Origin: Candidatus Sulfopaludibacter sp. SbA3
GTDB taxonomy: Bacteria; Acidobacteriota; Terriglobia; Bryobacterales; Bryobacteraceae
NCBI GenBank assembly: GCA_945861255.1
Contig: CAMAUG010000191.1
Coordinates: forward strand, 1 to 7,617
Direction of reading: 5' to 3'
DNA: 7,617 bases
Shown here: positions 1-5,787 of the stretch, piece by piece
Layout: each line of letters starts with the position of its first letter
Position numbering within the stretch: position 1 is the stretch's first letter
The notes under the pieces: generated by a model
Seen by the model: the letters and a program-made list of their open reading frames with translations, nothing else
The model's database searches: none
Told to the model about the DNA's origin: nothing
Position numbers and translations under genes: made by a program

Positions 1-1
1 C

Positions 2-424
2 CCCGCGACGATTGAGACTTCGCGGGCCAGCGCGGCGGATGTGGAAAACGTTGCAGCGAACGCCTTGCGCGCCTTCCCGCACGTGTTTCGCGTCTACACG
101 CGCCAGCAGTTGTTGGACGCGGGCGCCCCTGGGGATGAATTCGGCGCGGGCGTCCGCAGCGGATTCAACGCAGCGCGCTCGCCGGATCTGATCGTGCTGT
201 TCGACCCGTTCTGGATCGTCCGCAGGACTTCGGGCACCACGCATGGCACGTTGTTTGACTACGATACACATGTCCCGCTGTTGTTTTGGGGGCCCGGGAT
301 CAGGCCTGGACGATATCACCAGACCGTGGCGCCCAACGATGTGGCACCTACGCTGGCAAACCTGCTGGGCATCGCGACGCCGAGCGGGAACTCCGGCCGC
401 GTCTTGACAGAGCTGCTGAAATAA
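2..424 (+). CDS. Alkaline phosphatase superfamily protein (type I phosphodiesterase/nucleotide pyrophosphatase-like), 3' end only
   Basis: The reading frame is open from the first complete codon at base 2 to the TAA at 422-424, so this is the last 140 residues of a gene that begins outside the window. A GTG at 41 is in frame but is unlikely to be the start, because coding-like sequence precedes it. The segment looks like the C-terminal end of the metal-dependent alkaline phosphatase/phosphodiesterase fold. It has GTTHGT (His at 242-244), closely followed by DTHVPLLFWGPGI (His at 269-271), then DVAPTLANLLGI near the C-terminus. In this superfamily the His of the GxxHG element is typically the last zinc ligand; assigning that role here is inference. 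The N-terminal nucleophile and the other metal ligands are outside the window, so substrate and signal peptide cannot be judged. Family assignment is fairly sure; the exact activity is unknown. Confidence 0.8.
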   Translation, partial: PATIETSRASAADVENVAANALRAFPHVFRVYTRQQLLDAGAPGDEFGAGVRSGFNAARSPDLIVLFDPFWIVRRTSGTTHGTLFDYDTHVPLLFWGPGIRPGRYHQTVAPNDVAPTLANLLGIATPSGNSGRVLTELLK

Positions 425-470
425 CACGTAAGCCGGACTCTGGACAGCACTGACGCCCCAAAACTACGCT
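404..470 (+). promoter_or_regulatory. Possible promoter region for the ompH-lepB-manC cluster
   Basis: The 79-bp gap before the ompH-like gene is the only sizeable space upstream of the + strand cluster. Two -35-like hexamers are visible: a perfect TTGACA at 404-409, inside the end of the phosphatase gene, and TGGACA at 441-446 (5 of 6). The second is followed after 18 bp by a weak -10-like TACGCT at 465-470. Neither has a good -10 partner, so this marks a likely location and not a mapped promoter. Confidence 0.2.
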
Positions 471-503
471 AAACTAACAGAAAAAGGAGTCCGTCGAAGC
501 CTT

Positions 504-1022
504 ATGTTGAGATCATCCTTCCTGCCCGCGCTCTTGGTCTGTGCTACGGCGGCCATTTGTCCTTCCGTGGCCTCCGCGCAGTTGAAAGTGGGCGTGATTA
601 ACATGCAGAGGGCCATCCTCGATACCGCGGAAATCAAGAAGGCCTCCACTGAAATGCAAGCCAAGTTCAAGGCGCGCACGGACCAGTTGGAGAGCCTGCG
701 GAGCGAATTGGGCGCGATTCAGGCCAAGCTACAAAATCCGCAGACGCCGCCGGCGCAGCAAGCCGACCTGCAGGGGCAGGGCACGCTGAAGCAGCGCCAG
801 GCGCAGCGCATCCAGGAAGATCTGCAGGCCGATGTGGAACGCGAGCGGAATGAGACTCTGCAGAAAGCCGCCGCGCGGATGGCCGACATCGTCAAGAAGA
901 TGGCGGAGGAAAAAAGCCTGGACATGGTCGTCGATATCACCAACGCCGTGTATTTCAAGCCCGCGCTGGACGTCACCGAGGAAGCTATCGCGGCCTACGA
1001 CAAGGCATTTCCAGCGAAATAG
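504..1022 (+). CDS. ompH: OmpH/Skp-family periplasmic chaperone
   Basis: A 172-residue protein of typical Skp/OmpH size. Residues 1-25 form a signal peptide: positive N-terminus, hydrophobic core, and an ASA|Q cleavage site. The mature protein opens with KVGVINMQRAI (residues 28-38), the conserved first strand of the family. Residues about 43-137 are a long charged, Gln/Glu/Lys-rich helical stretch expected to form the coiled-coil tentacle. The chain then returns to a strand (MVVDITNAVYFKP, 141-153) and a final helix (DVTEEAIAAYDKAF). Skp proteins trimerise in the periplasm and hold unfolded outer-membrane proteins on their way to the Bam complex. The ATG at 504 is preceded by AAGGAG at 484-489, a long 14-nt spacing, but no other start in that interval preserves the signal peptide. 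It leads the cluster 35 bp ahead of an unknown membrane protein. Here it is not next to bamA or lpxD, as is common elsewhere. Confidence 0.88.
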   Translation: MLRSSFLPALLVCATAAICPSVASAQLKVGVINMQRAILDTAEIKKASTEMQAKFKARTDQLESLRSELGAIQAKLQNPQTPPAQQADLQGQGTLKQRQAQRIQEDLQADVERERNETLQKAAARMADIVKKMAEEKSLDMVVDITNAVYFKPALDVTEEAIAAYDKAFPAK

Positions 1023-1057
1023 ACCGGGCGTAAGCAGCCGGACACGCTTTCACCAGT

Positions 1058-1552
1058 ATGGCGGGATACCTCGACGAGTACGGAGTAGCGGAGGCCCGGC
1101 GCGGCCGCATCGTCAAACGCATCGCGCTGTGGACTTTGTTGCTTGTGGTGGTGGGGACCAGCGGGTACTTTTATCTCCGGAACTGGAGCGAAGAGCGGCG
1201 CGTCGGCAGTTTCATCGCCCTGCTCAAGGACAAGAAATATCAGGAAGCTTACACACTGTGGGATTCGCCGGAGACCCGGCGGTTCTATTCCGCCGAAAAA
1301 TTCATAGAGGACTGGGGACCCTCTGGCAACTATAAGAATCCCTCCGGGATGAAAATTCAAGATGTAGATTCCTGCGCCGGCGGCGTGGTTTTCAACGTCG
1401 CTTATCCGGGCACGGAGAACTTTGGTCTGTGGGTATCCAGGGACACCCAGGTGATCAGCTTCGCCCCGTGGCCCCGTTGCCCAGGGCAGCATTTGCAGGT
1501 GATGGAGTTCTTAAGGTCGCGGTTCGGCGGTGAGCAGCGGCAGGCGCGGTAG
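1058..1552 (+). CDS. Single-pass membrane protein of unknown function, between ompH and lepB
   Basis: I do not recognise this 164-residue protein. Residues 12-21 are basic (RRGRIVKR) and precede one hydrophobic segment at about 22-40, so it should sit in the inner membrane with a short N-terminus inside and about 120 residues outside. The outer part starts with helical sequence (VGSFIALLKDKKYQEAYTLW, 49-68), then FIEDWGPSGNY (82-92), then strand-like segments (GGVVFNVAYPG, 108-118; FGLWVSRDTQVISF, 122-135). This helix-then-strands order, with a short 'repeat unit that gets used up' helix, resembles NTF2-like extracytoplasmic domains, but that is a guess. Cys106 and Cys141 are both on the outer side and could form a disulfide. 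No convincing Shine-Dalgarno precedes the ATG. It lies 35 bp after ompH and 11 bp before the GTG of lepB copy 1, so it is probably co-transcribed and may belong to secretion or envelope assembly. Codon use looks like that of its neighbours. Confidence 0.75.
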   Translation: MAGYLDEYGVAEARRGRIVKRIALWTLLLVVVGTSGYFYLRNWSEERRVGSFIALLKDKKYQEAYTLWDSPETRRFYSAEKFIEDWGPSGNYKNPSGMKIQDVDSCAGGVVFNVAYPGTENFGLWVSRDTQVISFAPWPRCPGQHLQVMEFLRSRFGGEQRQAR

Positions 1553-1563
1553 AATGGAGCCTA

Positions 1564-2514
1564 GTGAGCCTCGATAACCCGACGGATTCTCCGCCTCAAA
1601 CACCGGCCGCGGTGGACCTTCCAGATGTGTCCGGCGCGGAGCCGGACTCGACGCGTGGAGCCGCGGGTACGGTGACTCCCAATGGCCATGGTGAGCTTCC
1701 CGCGATTGCGGACGGCGCCGTGACGATGAGCGACGCCGCTGGCCTGGAAGCAGTGCCGCCGCCGGAGATCGAAGCCGGCCAGGAAGGCGATCCTCCACGC
1801 GGCGCGATCGCCGAATGGGCCATCACCATCCTCCTGCTGCTTTTTCTGACTACTACGCTGGTGCAGGCGTACGTGATTCCCACCGGCTCCATGGAAGACA
1901 CGCTGCTGATCGGCGACCACCTGCTGGTGGATAAACTGGCGTTTGCGCCGTCCGGCCCCGTCAGCAAGTTTTTGCTGCCCTATACGGGCGTACAACGGGG
2001 CGATATCATTGTATTCCGGTACCCGGTCGATATCCGCCAGACCTTTGTCAAACGCGCCATCGGAGTGCCGGGCGACCGCATCCGCATCGTCAACAAGGAA
2101 GTCTACAGGAACGGCGTTAAGATCGTGGAGCCGTACACCTATCACAAGGCCGATTATCCCGACGCCTACCGCGACGAGTTTCCGAGCGAACCCAATTCCA
2201 TGGTTTATCCCGGCGCCGTGAGTATGTTGCAAAATCACGTGGCGAACGGCGAGGTGGTGGTGCCACCCAACATGTTCTTTGCCATGGGTGACAATCGCGA
2301 TTCGTCGCTCGACAGCCGCTATTGGGGTTTCGTGCCGAGAGAAAATATCATCGGCAAGCCCTTGATTGTTTACTGGTCCTACGACGCGCCCACCAGCCAG
2401 TTGCAGAACCAGTCGATTGGTTTCGACCATGTAAAAGACGTGGCGCTGAACTTTTTTTCGAAGACGCGCTGGAAGCGTACTTTCATGCTGATTCATCCCT
2501 TCCGGGGAAATTGA
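1564..2514 (+). CDS. lepB: Signal peptidase I, copy 1 (long N-terminal extension)
   Basis: A 316-residue type I signal peptidase (S26 family), which cuts signal peptides from secreted precursors at the outer face of the inner membrane. The landmarks are complete: one membrane segment at about 84-102; box B PTGSMEDTL with Ser109 as nucleophile; box C RGDIIVFRYP (145-154); box D VKRAIGVPGD with Lys163 as general base; and box E GDNRDSSLDSRYWGF (242-256). Residues 1-80 are an unusual, probably disordered, cytosolic extension rich in Pro, Ala, Gly and acidic residues. The start is GTG at 1564, with GGAG at 1556-1559 only 4 nt upstream. An internal ATG (residue 55) would also keep the whole catalytic domain, so the true start is less certain than the identity. 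The gene is followed 31 bp later by a paralogue, about two thirds identical over the catalytic part. Confidence 0.93.
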   Translation: MSLDNPTDSPPQTPAAVDLPDVSGAEPDSTRGAAGTVTPNGHGELPAIADGAVTMSDAAGLEAVPPPEIEAGQEGDPPRGAIAEWAITILLLLFLTTTLVQAYVIPTGSMEDTLLIGDHLLVDKLAFAPSGPVSKFLLPYTGVQRGDIIVFRYPVDIRQTFVKRAIGVPGDRIRIVNKEVYRNGVKIVEPYTYHKADYPDAYRDEFPSEPNSMVYPGAVSMLQNHVANGEVVVPPNMFFAMGDNRDSSLDSRYWGFVPRENIIGKPLIVYWSYDAPTSQLQNQSIGFDHVKDVALNFFSKTRWKRTFMLIHPFRGN

Positions 2515-2545
2515 GGAGCCAGACGCGTCCCAGCGCCAACATTCC

Positions 2546-3259
2546 ATGCGCGATTTCATTCACGAGTGGTCCGTCAATATCCTGATTCTGCTGTTTGGCA
2601 TCACTACGCTGCTGCAGGCCTTCGTGGTGCCCACAGAATCCATGGACACCACCGTCATGGTGGGCGATCATCTGTTGGTCGACAAGCTTTCGTTCGCACC
2701 GGCGGGGCCGGTGAGCAAGTACCTGCTGCCTTATATGGAGCCTAAGCGCGGCGACGTGATCGTGTTCCGCTATCCCATGGACATCCGCCAGAACTACGTC
2801 AAGCGCGTCATCGGCGTACCTGGTGACCACATTAAGATCCGCAACAAAGTGGTCTCCGTCAATGGAAAGCAGCTCATCGAACCGTATGTGCAACACAAGT
2901 TCGCCAGCATGGAACCGTATCGTGATTACTTCCCGGCGGAACCCGAGGGGCCGGTGATGGATCGCGCGCGCGAAATGCTGACGCAACACGTGAAGGACGG
3001 CGAACTGGTGGTGCCTTCGGAGAACTTCTTCGCCATGGGCGACAATCGCGACAATTCGCTGGACAGCCGCTACTGGGGCTTTGTGCCGCGCGAAAACATC
3101 ATCGGCAAGCCGCTGTTGATCTATTGGTCCTACGACGCCCCCACCGAGGATTGGGTGGGCAATTTGGGCGGGCACATGCTGGATCTGGCCAAGAACTTCT
3201 TTGTCAATACCCGCTGGAACCGCACGCTGAGGCTGGTGCGCGGAGTGCCCATCCAGTAA
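2546..3259 (+). CDS. lepB: Signal peptidase I, copy 2 (short N-terminus)
   Basis: A 237-residue type I signal peptidase with all catalytic elements: membrane segment at about 9-26; PTESMDTT with nucleophile Ser32; RGDVIVFRYP (68-77); VKRVIGVPGD with general base Lys86; and GDNRDNSLDSRYWGF (165-179). It aligns without gaps to copy 1 from the membrane segment to the WSYDAPT motif (195 positions, 128 identical by hand count). It lacks the 80-residue leader of copy 1, and the last 35 or so residues are diverged. Start choice: the nearest strong Shine-Dalgarno, GAGGAG at 2513-2518, overlaps the stop of copy 1 and is 27 nt from ATG 2546, too far to be ideal. No ATG, GTG or TTG lies between them in frame, so ATG 2546 is kept; translation may depend on reinitiation after copy 1. 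Both copies look enzymatically intact. The TAA overlaps the manC ATG. Confidence 0.93.
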   Translation: MRDFIHEWSVNILILLFGITTLLQAFVVPTESMDTTVMVGDHLLVDKLSFAPAGPVSKYLLPYMEPKRGDVIVFRYPMDIRQNYVKRVIGVPGDHIKIRNKVVSVNGKQLIEPYVQHKFASMEPYRDYFPAEPEGPVMDRAREMLTQHVKDGELVVPSENFFAMGDNRDNSLDSRYWGFVPRENIIGKPLLIYWSYDAPTEDWVGNLGGHMLDLAKNFFVNTRWNRTLRLVRGVPIQ

Positions 3260-4350
3260 TGGCCTCGGCGAATAGCGATCATCGATACGGGCTGATTCTG
3301 GCGGGTGGCCGGGGCACGCGCTTCTGGCCGCGCAGCCGCCGCGGACGCGCCAAGCAAGTCTTGAACTTTTTCGGGGACCGGTCGCTCATCCAACAAACGG
3401 TGGACCGGCTGAAGCCGGTCATTCCACCGGAGCGCATTTGGATCCTCACGAATCACCACCTCCGTTCGGAAATCGTCCGGCAGTTGCCGGAGGTTCCCAA
3501 GCGCCAGATTTTGGCCGAACCCGCACCACGCAACACCGCGCCCGCCATAGGACTGGCCGCGCACATCCTGCAATCCATTGACCCGGATGCCGTGATGGGT
3601 GTCTTCCCCGCCGATCACGTGGTGACCAAACCCCGCGAATACGTGCGCCTGCTGCGGCCGGCGTTTCAAGCGGCCGGGGAAGGCAAGATTGTCGTGCTGG
3701 GCATTGAGCCGCGCTGGGCCGAAACCGGCTATGGGTATATCGAATTCCCCCCCGGAACACGCGCGGGAGGTCGCGTTCCTACCGCCGTGACGAGTTTTCG
3801 CGAGAAGCCGGACTTGGCGACGGCGGAGCGCTTTATCGCAGCGGGAAACTTTTTCTGGAACGCCGGGATGTTTTTTTGGAAAACCTCGGTGCTTCTGGAC
3901 AACCTGCAATGGCACCTACCCAAGACCGCGGCACTGCTGGCCGGCTTGCCGCCGTTCGGCGGAAAGGCGTTCGCACCGAAACTGGAAGCCGTCTTCCCAC
4001 GATGCGAGAACATCTCCATCGACTACGCGGTGCTGGAGCGCGCCCGCAACGTGGTGGGTATCCCGTCCGGCGATACCGGGTGGAACGATGTGGGGAGCTG
4101 GAATGCCGTGTACGAGCTAAGCAAGCGCGACGTTAATGGCAACGCCTCGCGCGTGCCGGCGCTCATCGAAGCAAGCACGGGTAACTACGTGGAAGCCGGC
4201 GGCAAGAAACTGGTGGCGCTGCTCGGCGTGAAGGACTTGATCGTCGTGGACACCCCCGACGCGCTGCTGATCGCCGACCGCAGCCGCGCCCAGCAGGTGG
4301 GCGACCTGGTCAAGCGTTTGGAAAAAGCCGGACGGCACGAACTGCTTTGA
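3259..4350 (+). CDS. manC: Mannose-1-phosphate guanylyltransferase (GDP-mannose pyrophosphorylase)
   Basis: Makes GDP-mannose from mannose-1-phosphate and GTP in the cytosol, feeding lipopolysaccharide, exopolysaccharide or other mannosyl/fucosyl glycans. The 363-residue chain is a nucleotidyltransferase of the single-domain type: it ends without the phosphomannose isomerase cupin domain found in bifunctional 450-480-residue ManC proteins. Visible motifs are the nucleotide-binding loop LAGGRGTRFWPRSR (14-27), AEPAPRNTAPA (86-96), FPADHVV with the metal-binding Asp119 (116-122), ETGYGYIEF (155-163), FREKPD (180-185), GNFFWNAGMFFWK (196-208), SIDYAVLE (253-260) and GWNDVGSW (274-281). An upstream in-frame GTG at 3124 would add 45 residues, but these would lie wholly inside lepB copy 2 and look unrelated to the family. 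The ATG at 3259 shares a base with the lepB stop (TAATG), suggesting coupled translation; a GGAG lies at 3242-3245. The pyrophosphorylase role is sure; specificity for mannose over another sugar is likely. Confidence 0.93.
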   Translation: MASANSDHRYGLILAGGRGTRFWPRSRRGRAKQVLNFFGDRSLIQQTVDRLKPVIPPERIWILTNHHLRSEIVRQLPEVPKRQILAEPAPRNTAPAIGLAAHILQSIDPDAVMGVFPADHVVTKPREYVRLLRPAFQAAGEGKIVVLGIEPRWAETGYGYIEFPPGTRAGGRVPTAVTSFREKPDLATAERFIAAGNFFWNAGMFFWKTSVLLDNLQWHLPKTAALLAGLPPFGGKAFAPKLEAVFPRCENISIDYAVLERARNVVGIPSGDTGWNDVGSWNAVYELSKRDVNGNASRVPALIEASTGNYVEAGGKKLVALLGVKDLIVVDTPDALLIADRSRAQQVGDLVKRLEKAGRHELL

Positions 4351-4353
4351 AGC

Positions 4354-4396
4354 CTCGCGCGGGGCCGGGCGACCGGTGCCGCCTTGCCGCGCGGAG
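4354..4396. terminator. GC-rich imperfect inverted repeat between convergent manC and argD
   Basis: The 64-bp gap between the two converging stop codons contains CTCGCGCGG (4354-4362), which pairs with CCGCGCG-G-AG (4387-4396) with one bulged G. This gives a 9-bp stem with a 24-nt loop. There is no T-run on either side, so it is not a canonical Rho-independent terminator. Its position, where transcripts from both strands should end, is the main reason to list it. Confidence 0.25.
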
Positions 4397-4414
4397 CGGT
4401 GCGGCCGCCGCGAC

Positions 4415-5638
4415 CTACTTCTCCGGCGGTTTCGTCTTCCTGAACACCCGGTTCAACGTCTTGATGGCGCGGTCCACGTCGCCCTCGGTTAGGATGTAGG
4501 GCGGCAGCATGCGCAGCGTCACATTGTGCGTGCAATTAATCAAGAGCCCTTCCTCAATCGCGTCCAACACCACCTGTTTGCCGGAAAATTCCAGCTCCAC
4601 GCCGATCATCAGGCCCACGCCGCGGATTTCCTTGATGAACGAGTATTTCTTCTGCAGCTCGGTGAGCCGCATACGGAAGTAGTTGCCCACATTGGTGATA
4701 TGGGGCAGCATGGAATCGAGAATGTCAAAGAATTCCAGCGCCACGCGGCACGCCAGAGGATTGCCGCCGAATGTGGTCCCATGCTTGCCGGGCCCCATGC
4801 GGGCCGCGGCGCGCTCATTGCACGCCACCACGCCGATGGGAATCCCGCAACCCATGGGCTTGGCTGTGACCATGACGTCCGGCATCACCGGAGGCTCCAT
4901 CTGCTGGTATGCGAAATAGGTTCCGGTCCGGCCCACTCCGCATTGAATTTCATCGAAGATCAACAAAGCGTTGTTGCGGTCGGCGATCTCGCGCGCCTTG
5001 CGAATGTAGTCTTCGGTGAGTGGATGGATCCCGCCTTCACCTTGGACCAGTTCGAAAATGATCCCCGCCGTGCGTTCGGTGACCACCTGCTCCAAAGCGG
5101 TGACGTCATTGCGCTGCGCAAAATGAACGCCGGGAATCAGAGGATTGAAATCGCGGCGGTAGATTTCCTGGCCGGTGACGGACAACGCACCCAGAGTGCG
5201 GCCGTGGAACGAGTTATCCAGCGCGACAAGCTCGAATTTCTCCGGGGAGATATTGTTGCCGTGCGCCTTGGCCATTTTAAGCGCCGTCTCCACGCTCTCC
5301 GTACCGGAGTTGCAGAAGAATACGCGAGGCATGCCGCTGGCTCGCGAAAAACGTTCCGCCAGAGGGCCGGTATAGGGATGGTGATACAGATTCGAGGAGT
5401 GCAGCAGCCTGCCCGCCTGCTCCCGTATGACTTTGGTCAAACGTGGGTGCGAGTATCCCATCGCGTTCACGCCTATTCCGGCGATCAGATCCAAATAGCG
5501 CTTGCCTGCGATGTCATAGACGTAGCACCCCTTGCCGCGTTCTAGTACCACCGGATAACGGGCATAATTTTGCAGCAGATACTGCTTTTCCAGATCGACT
5601 GCCGTGGGCGTGGCGGGAGGCGCGATGACGGTTTCCAT
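4415..5638 (-). CDS. argD: Class III aminotransferase, probably acetylornithine aminotransferase
   Basis: A 407-residue PLP-dependent class III (subgroup II) aminotransferase. In the arginine pathway ArgD interconverts N-acetylglutamate semialdehyde and N-acetylornithine, with glutamate as amino donor. Visible features: YLDLIAGIGVNAMGYSHP (48-65), a phosphate-binding NSGTES (110-115), FHGRTLGA (144-151), QGEGG (199-203), IFDEIQCGVGRTG with PLP-pyridine Asp229 (227-239), TAKPMGCGIPIG with Schiff-base Lys260 (258-269), and HGTTFGGNPLAC (286-297). The last motif and the GIGVNA segment favour the acetylornithine/succinylornithine branch over GABA or ornithine aminotransferases. However, SGTES replaces the usual SGAEA, and FELVQGEGG replaces the usual EPIQGEGG, so another omega-amino substrate is possible. 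It is on the same strand as panB-panC but separated by 149 bp, and no other arg gene is in view. No Shine-Dalgarno precedes the ATG; see the leaderless promoter candidate. Confidence 0.85.
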   Translation of the reverse strand: METVIAPPATPTAVDLEKQYLLQNYARYPVVLERGKGCYVYDIAGKRYLDLIAGIGVNAMGYSHPRLTKVIREQAGRLLHSSNLYHHPYTGPLAERFSRASGMPRVFFCNSGTESVETALKMAKAHGNNISPEKFELVALDNSFHGRTLGALSVTGQEIYRRDFNPLIPGVHFAQRNDVTALEQVVTERTAGIIFELVQGEGGIHPLTEDYIRKAREIADRNNALLIFDEIQCGVGRTGTYFAYQQMEPPVMPDVMVTAKPMGCGIPIGVVACNERAAARMGPGKHGTTFGGNPLACRVALEFFDILDSMLPHITNVGNYFRMRLTELQKKYSFIKEIRGVGLMIGVELEFSGKQVVLDAIEEGLLINCTHNVTLRMLPPYILTEGDVDRAIKTLNRVFRKTKPPEK

Positions 5639-5644
5639 CTACTT

Positions 5645-5650
5645 ATTGTA
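5645..5650 (-). promoter_or_regulatory. Candidate -10 box for a leaderless argD transcript
   Basis: On the - strand, TACAAT (5 of 6 to TATAAT) ends 6 nt before the argD ATG, and no Shine-Dalgarno lies in that interval. If it is used, the RNA would begin at or next to the A of the start codon. No good -35 hexamer is found 16-18 bp upstream, so support is weak. Confidence 0.22.
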
Positions 5651-5668
5651 AACGCCACGCCCCTGCTT

Positions 5669-5760
5669 CGGGCGCTACGGTGGCGCCCGTGCCGTAATCC
5701 GTCCGCATGATTCCGGCATGGCAGGAGAGCCATCGCGTAAGCCTGCGATCCCCACCGTAG
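5669..5760 (-). repeat. Inverted-repeat element with alternative folds in the panC-argD spacer
   Basis: The 149-bp spacer between panC and argD has no credible gene but is rich in dyad symmetry. A perfect 9-bp inverted repeat, CTACGGTGG (5675-5683) and CCACCGTAG (5752-5760), encloses several smaller stems: TGCCG/CGGCA (5690-5694 with 5714-5718), ATGGC/GCCAT (5718-5722 with 5729-5733) and ATCGC/GCGAT (5732-5736 with 5745-5749). The left arm is also part of a perfect 7-bp hairpin, CGGGCGC/GCGCCCG (5669-5675 with 5683-5689). The long-range stem and the local hairpin therefore exclude each other. It could be a dispersed REP/MITE-like repeat, a structured leader of argD, or an end-of-transcript structure for panBC. 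No T-run follows on the - strand. The symmetry is seen directly; the function is open. Confidence 0.45.
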
Positions 5761-5787
5761 GACCGGCTCATGGGCCTGTCCCACAAA

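Noticed and set aside
1561..2559. Long open frame (332 codons) on the - strand opposite lepB copy 1
   Set aside because: It is antisense to a gene with every signal peptidase motif in place. A similar antisense frame lies opposite lepB copy 2, and the resemblance between the two simply mirrors the duplication. The His/Arg-rich composition is typical of GC-rich antisense shadows.
2483..3175. Open frame (230 codons) on the - strand opposite lepB copy 2
   Set aside because: Antisense shadow of a well-supported gene, with no independent start signals or recognisable domain.
3124..3258. 45-residue N-terminal extension of ManC from a GTG at 3124
   Set aside because: It would lie entirely inside lepB copy 2 in another frame. 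The pyrophosphorylase core begins normally from ATG 3259, which forms a TAATG junction.
2452..3877. T7 runs at 2452-2458 and 3871-3877 as possible slippage or frameshift sites
   Set aside because: In both places the protein continues in the same frame with the expected family sequence (LNFFSKTRW and GMFFWK). They encode Phe-Phe pairs and give no sign of a programmed shift.
4526..5545. Open frame (339 codons) on the + strand opposite argD
   Set aside because: The argD frame has the complete PLP-binding motif set. The opposing frame is a compositional shadow with His-rich, featureless sequence.
5675..5760. tRNA-like gene in the panC-argD spacer, prompted by the terminal stem and 86-nt length
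   Set aside because: On neither strand is there a T-arm with GTTCRA-like sequence, a D-arm or a proper 7-nt anticodon loop, and the terminal stem is 9 bp instead of 7.
5639..5784. Small gene on the - strand in the panC-argD spacer, continuing into argD in another frame
   Set aside because: The translation has no recognisable features and most of the frame is explained by argD codons and the inverted-repeat element.
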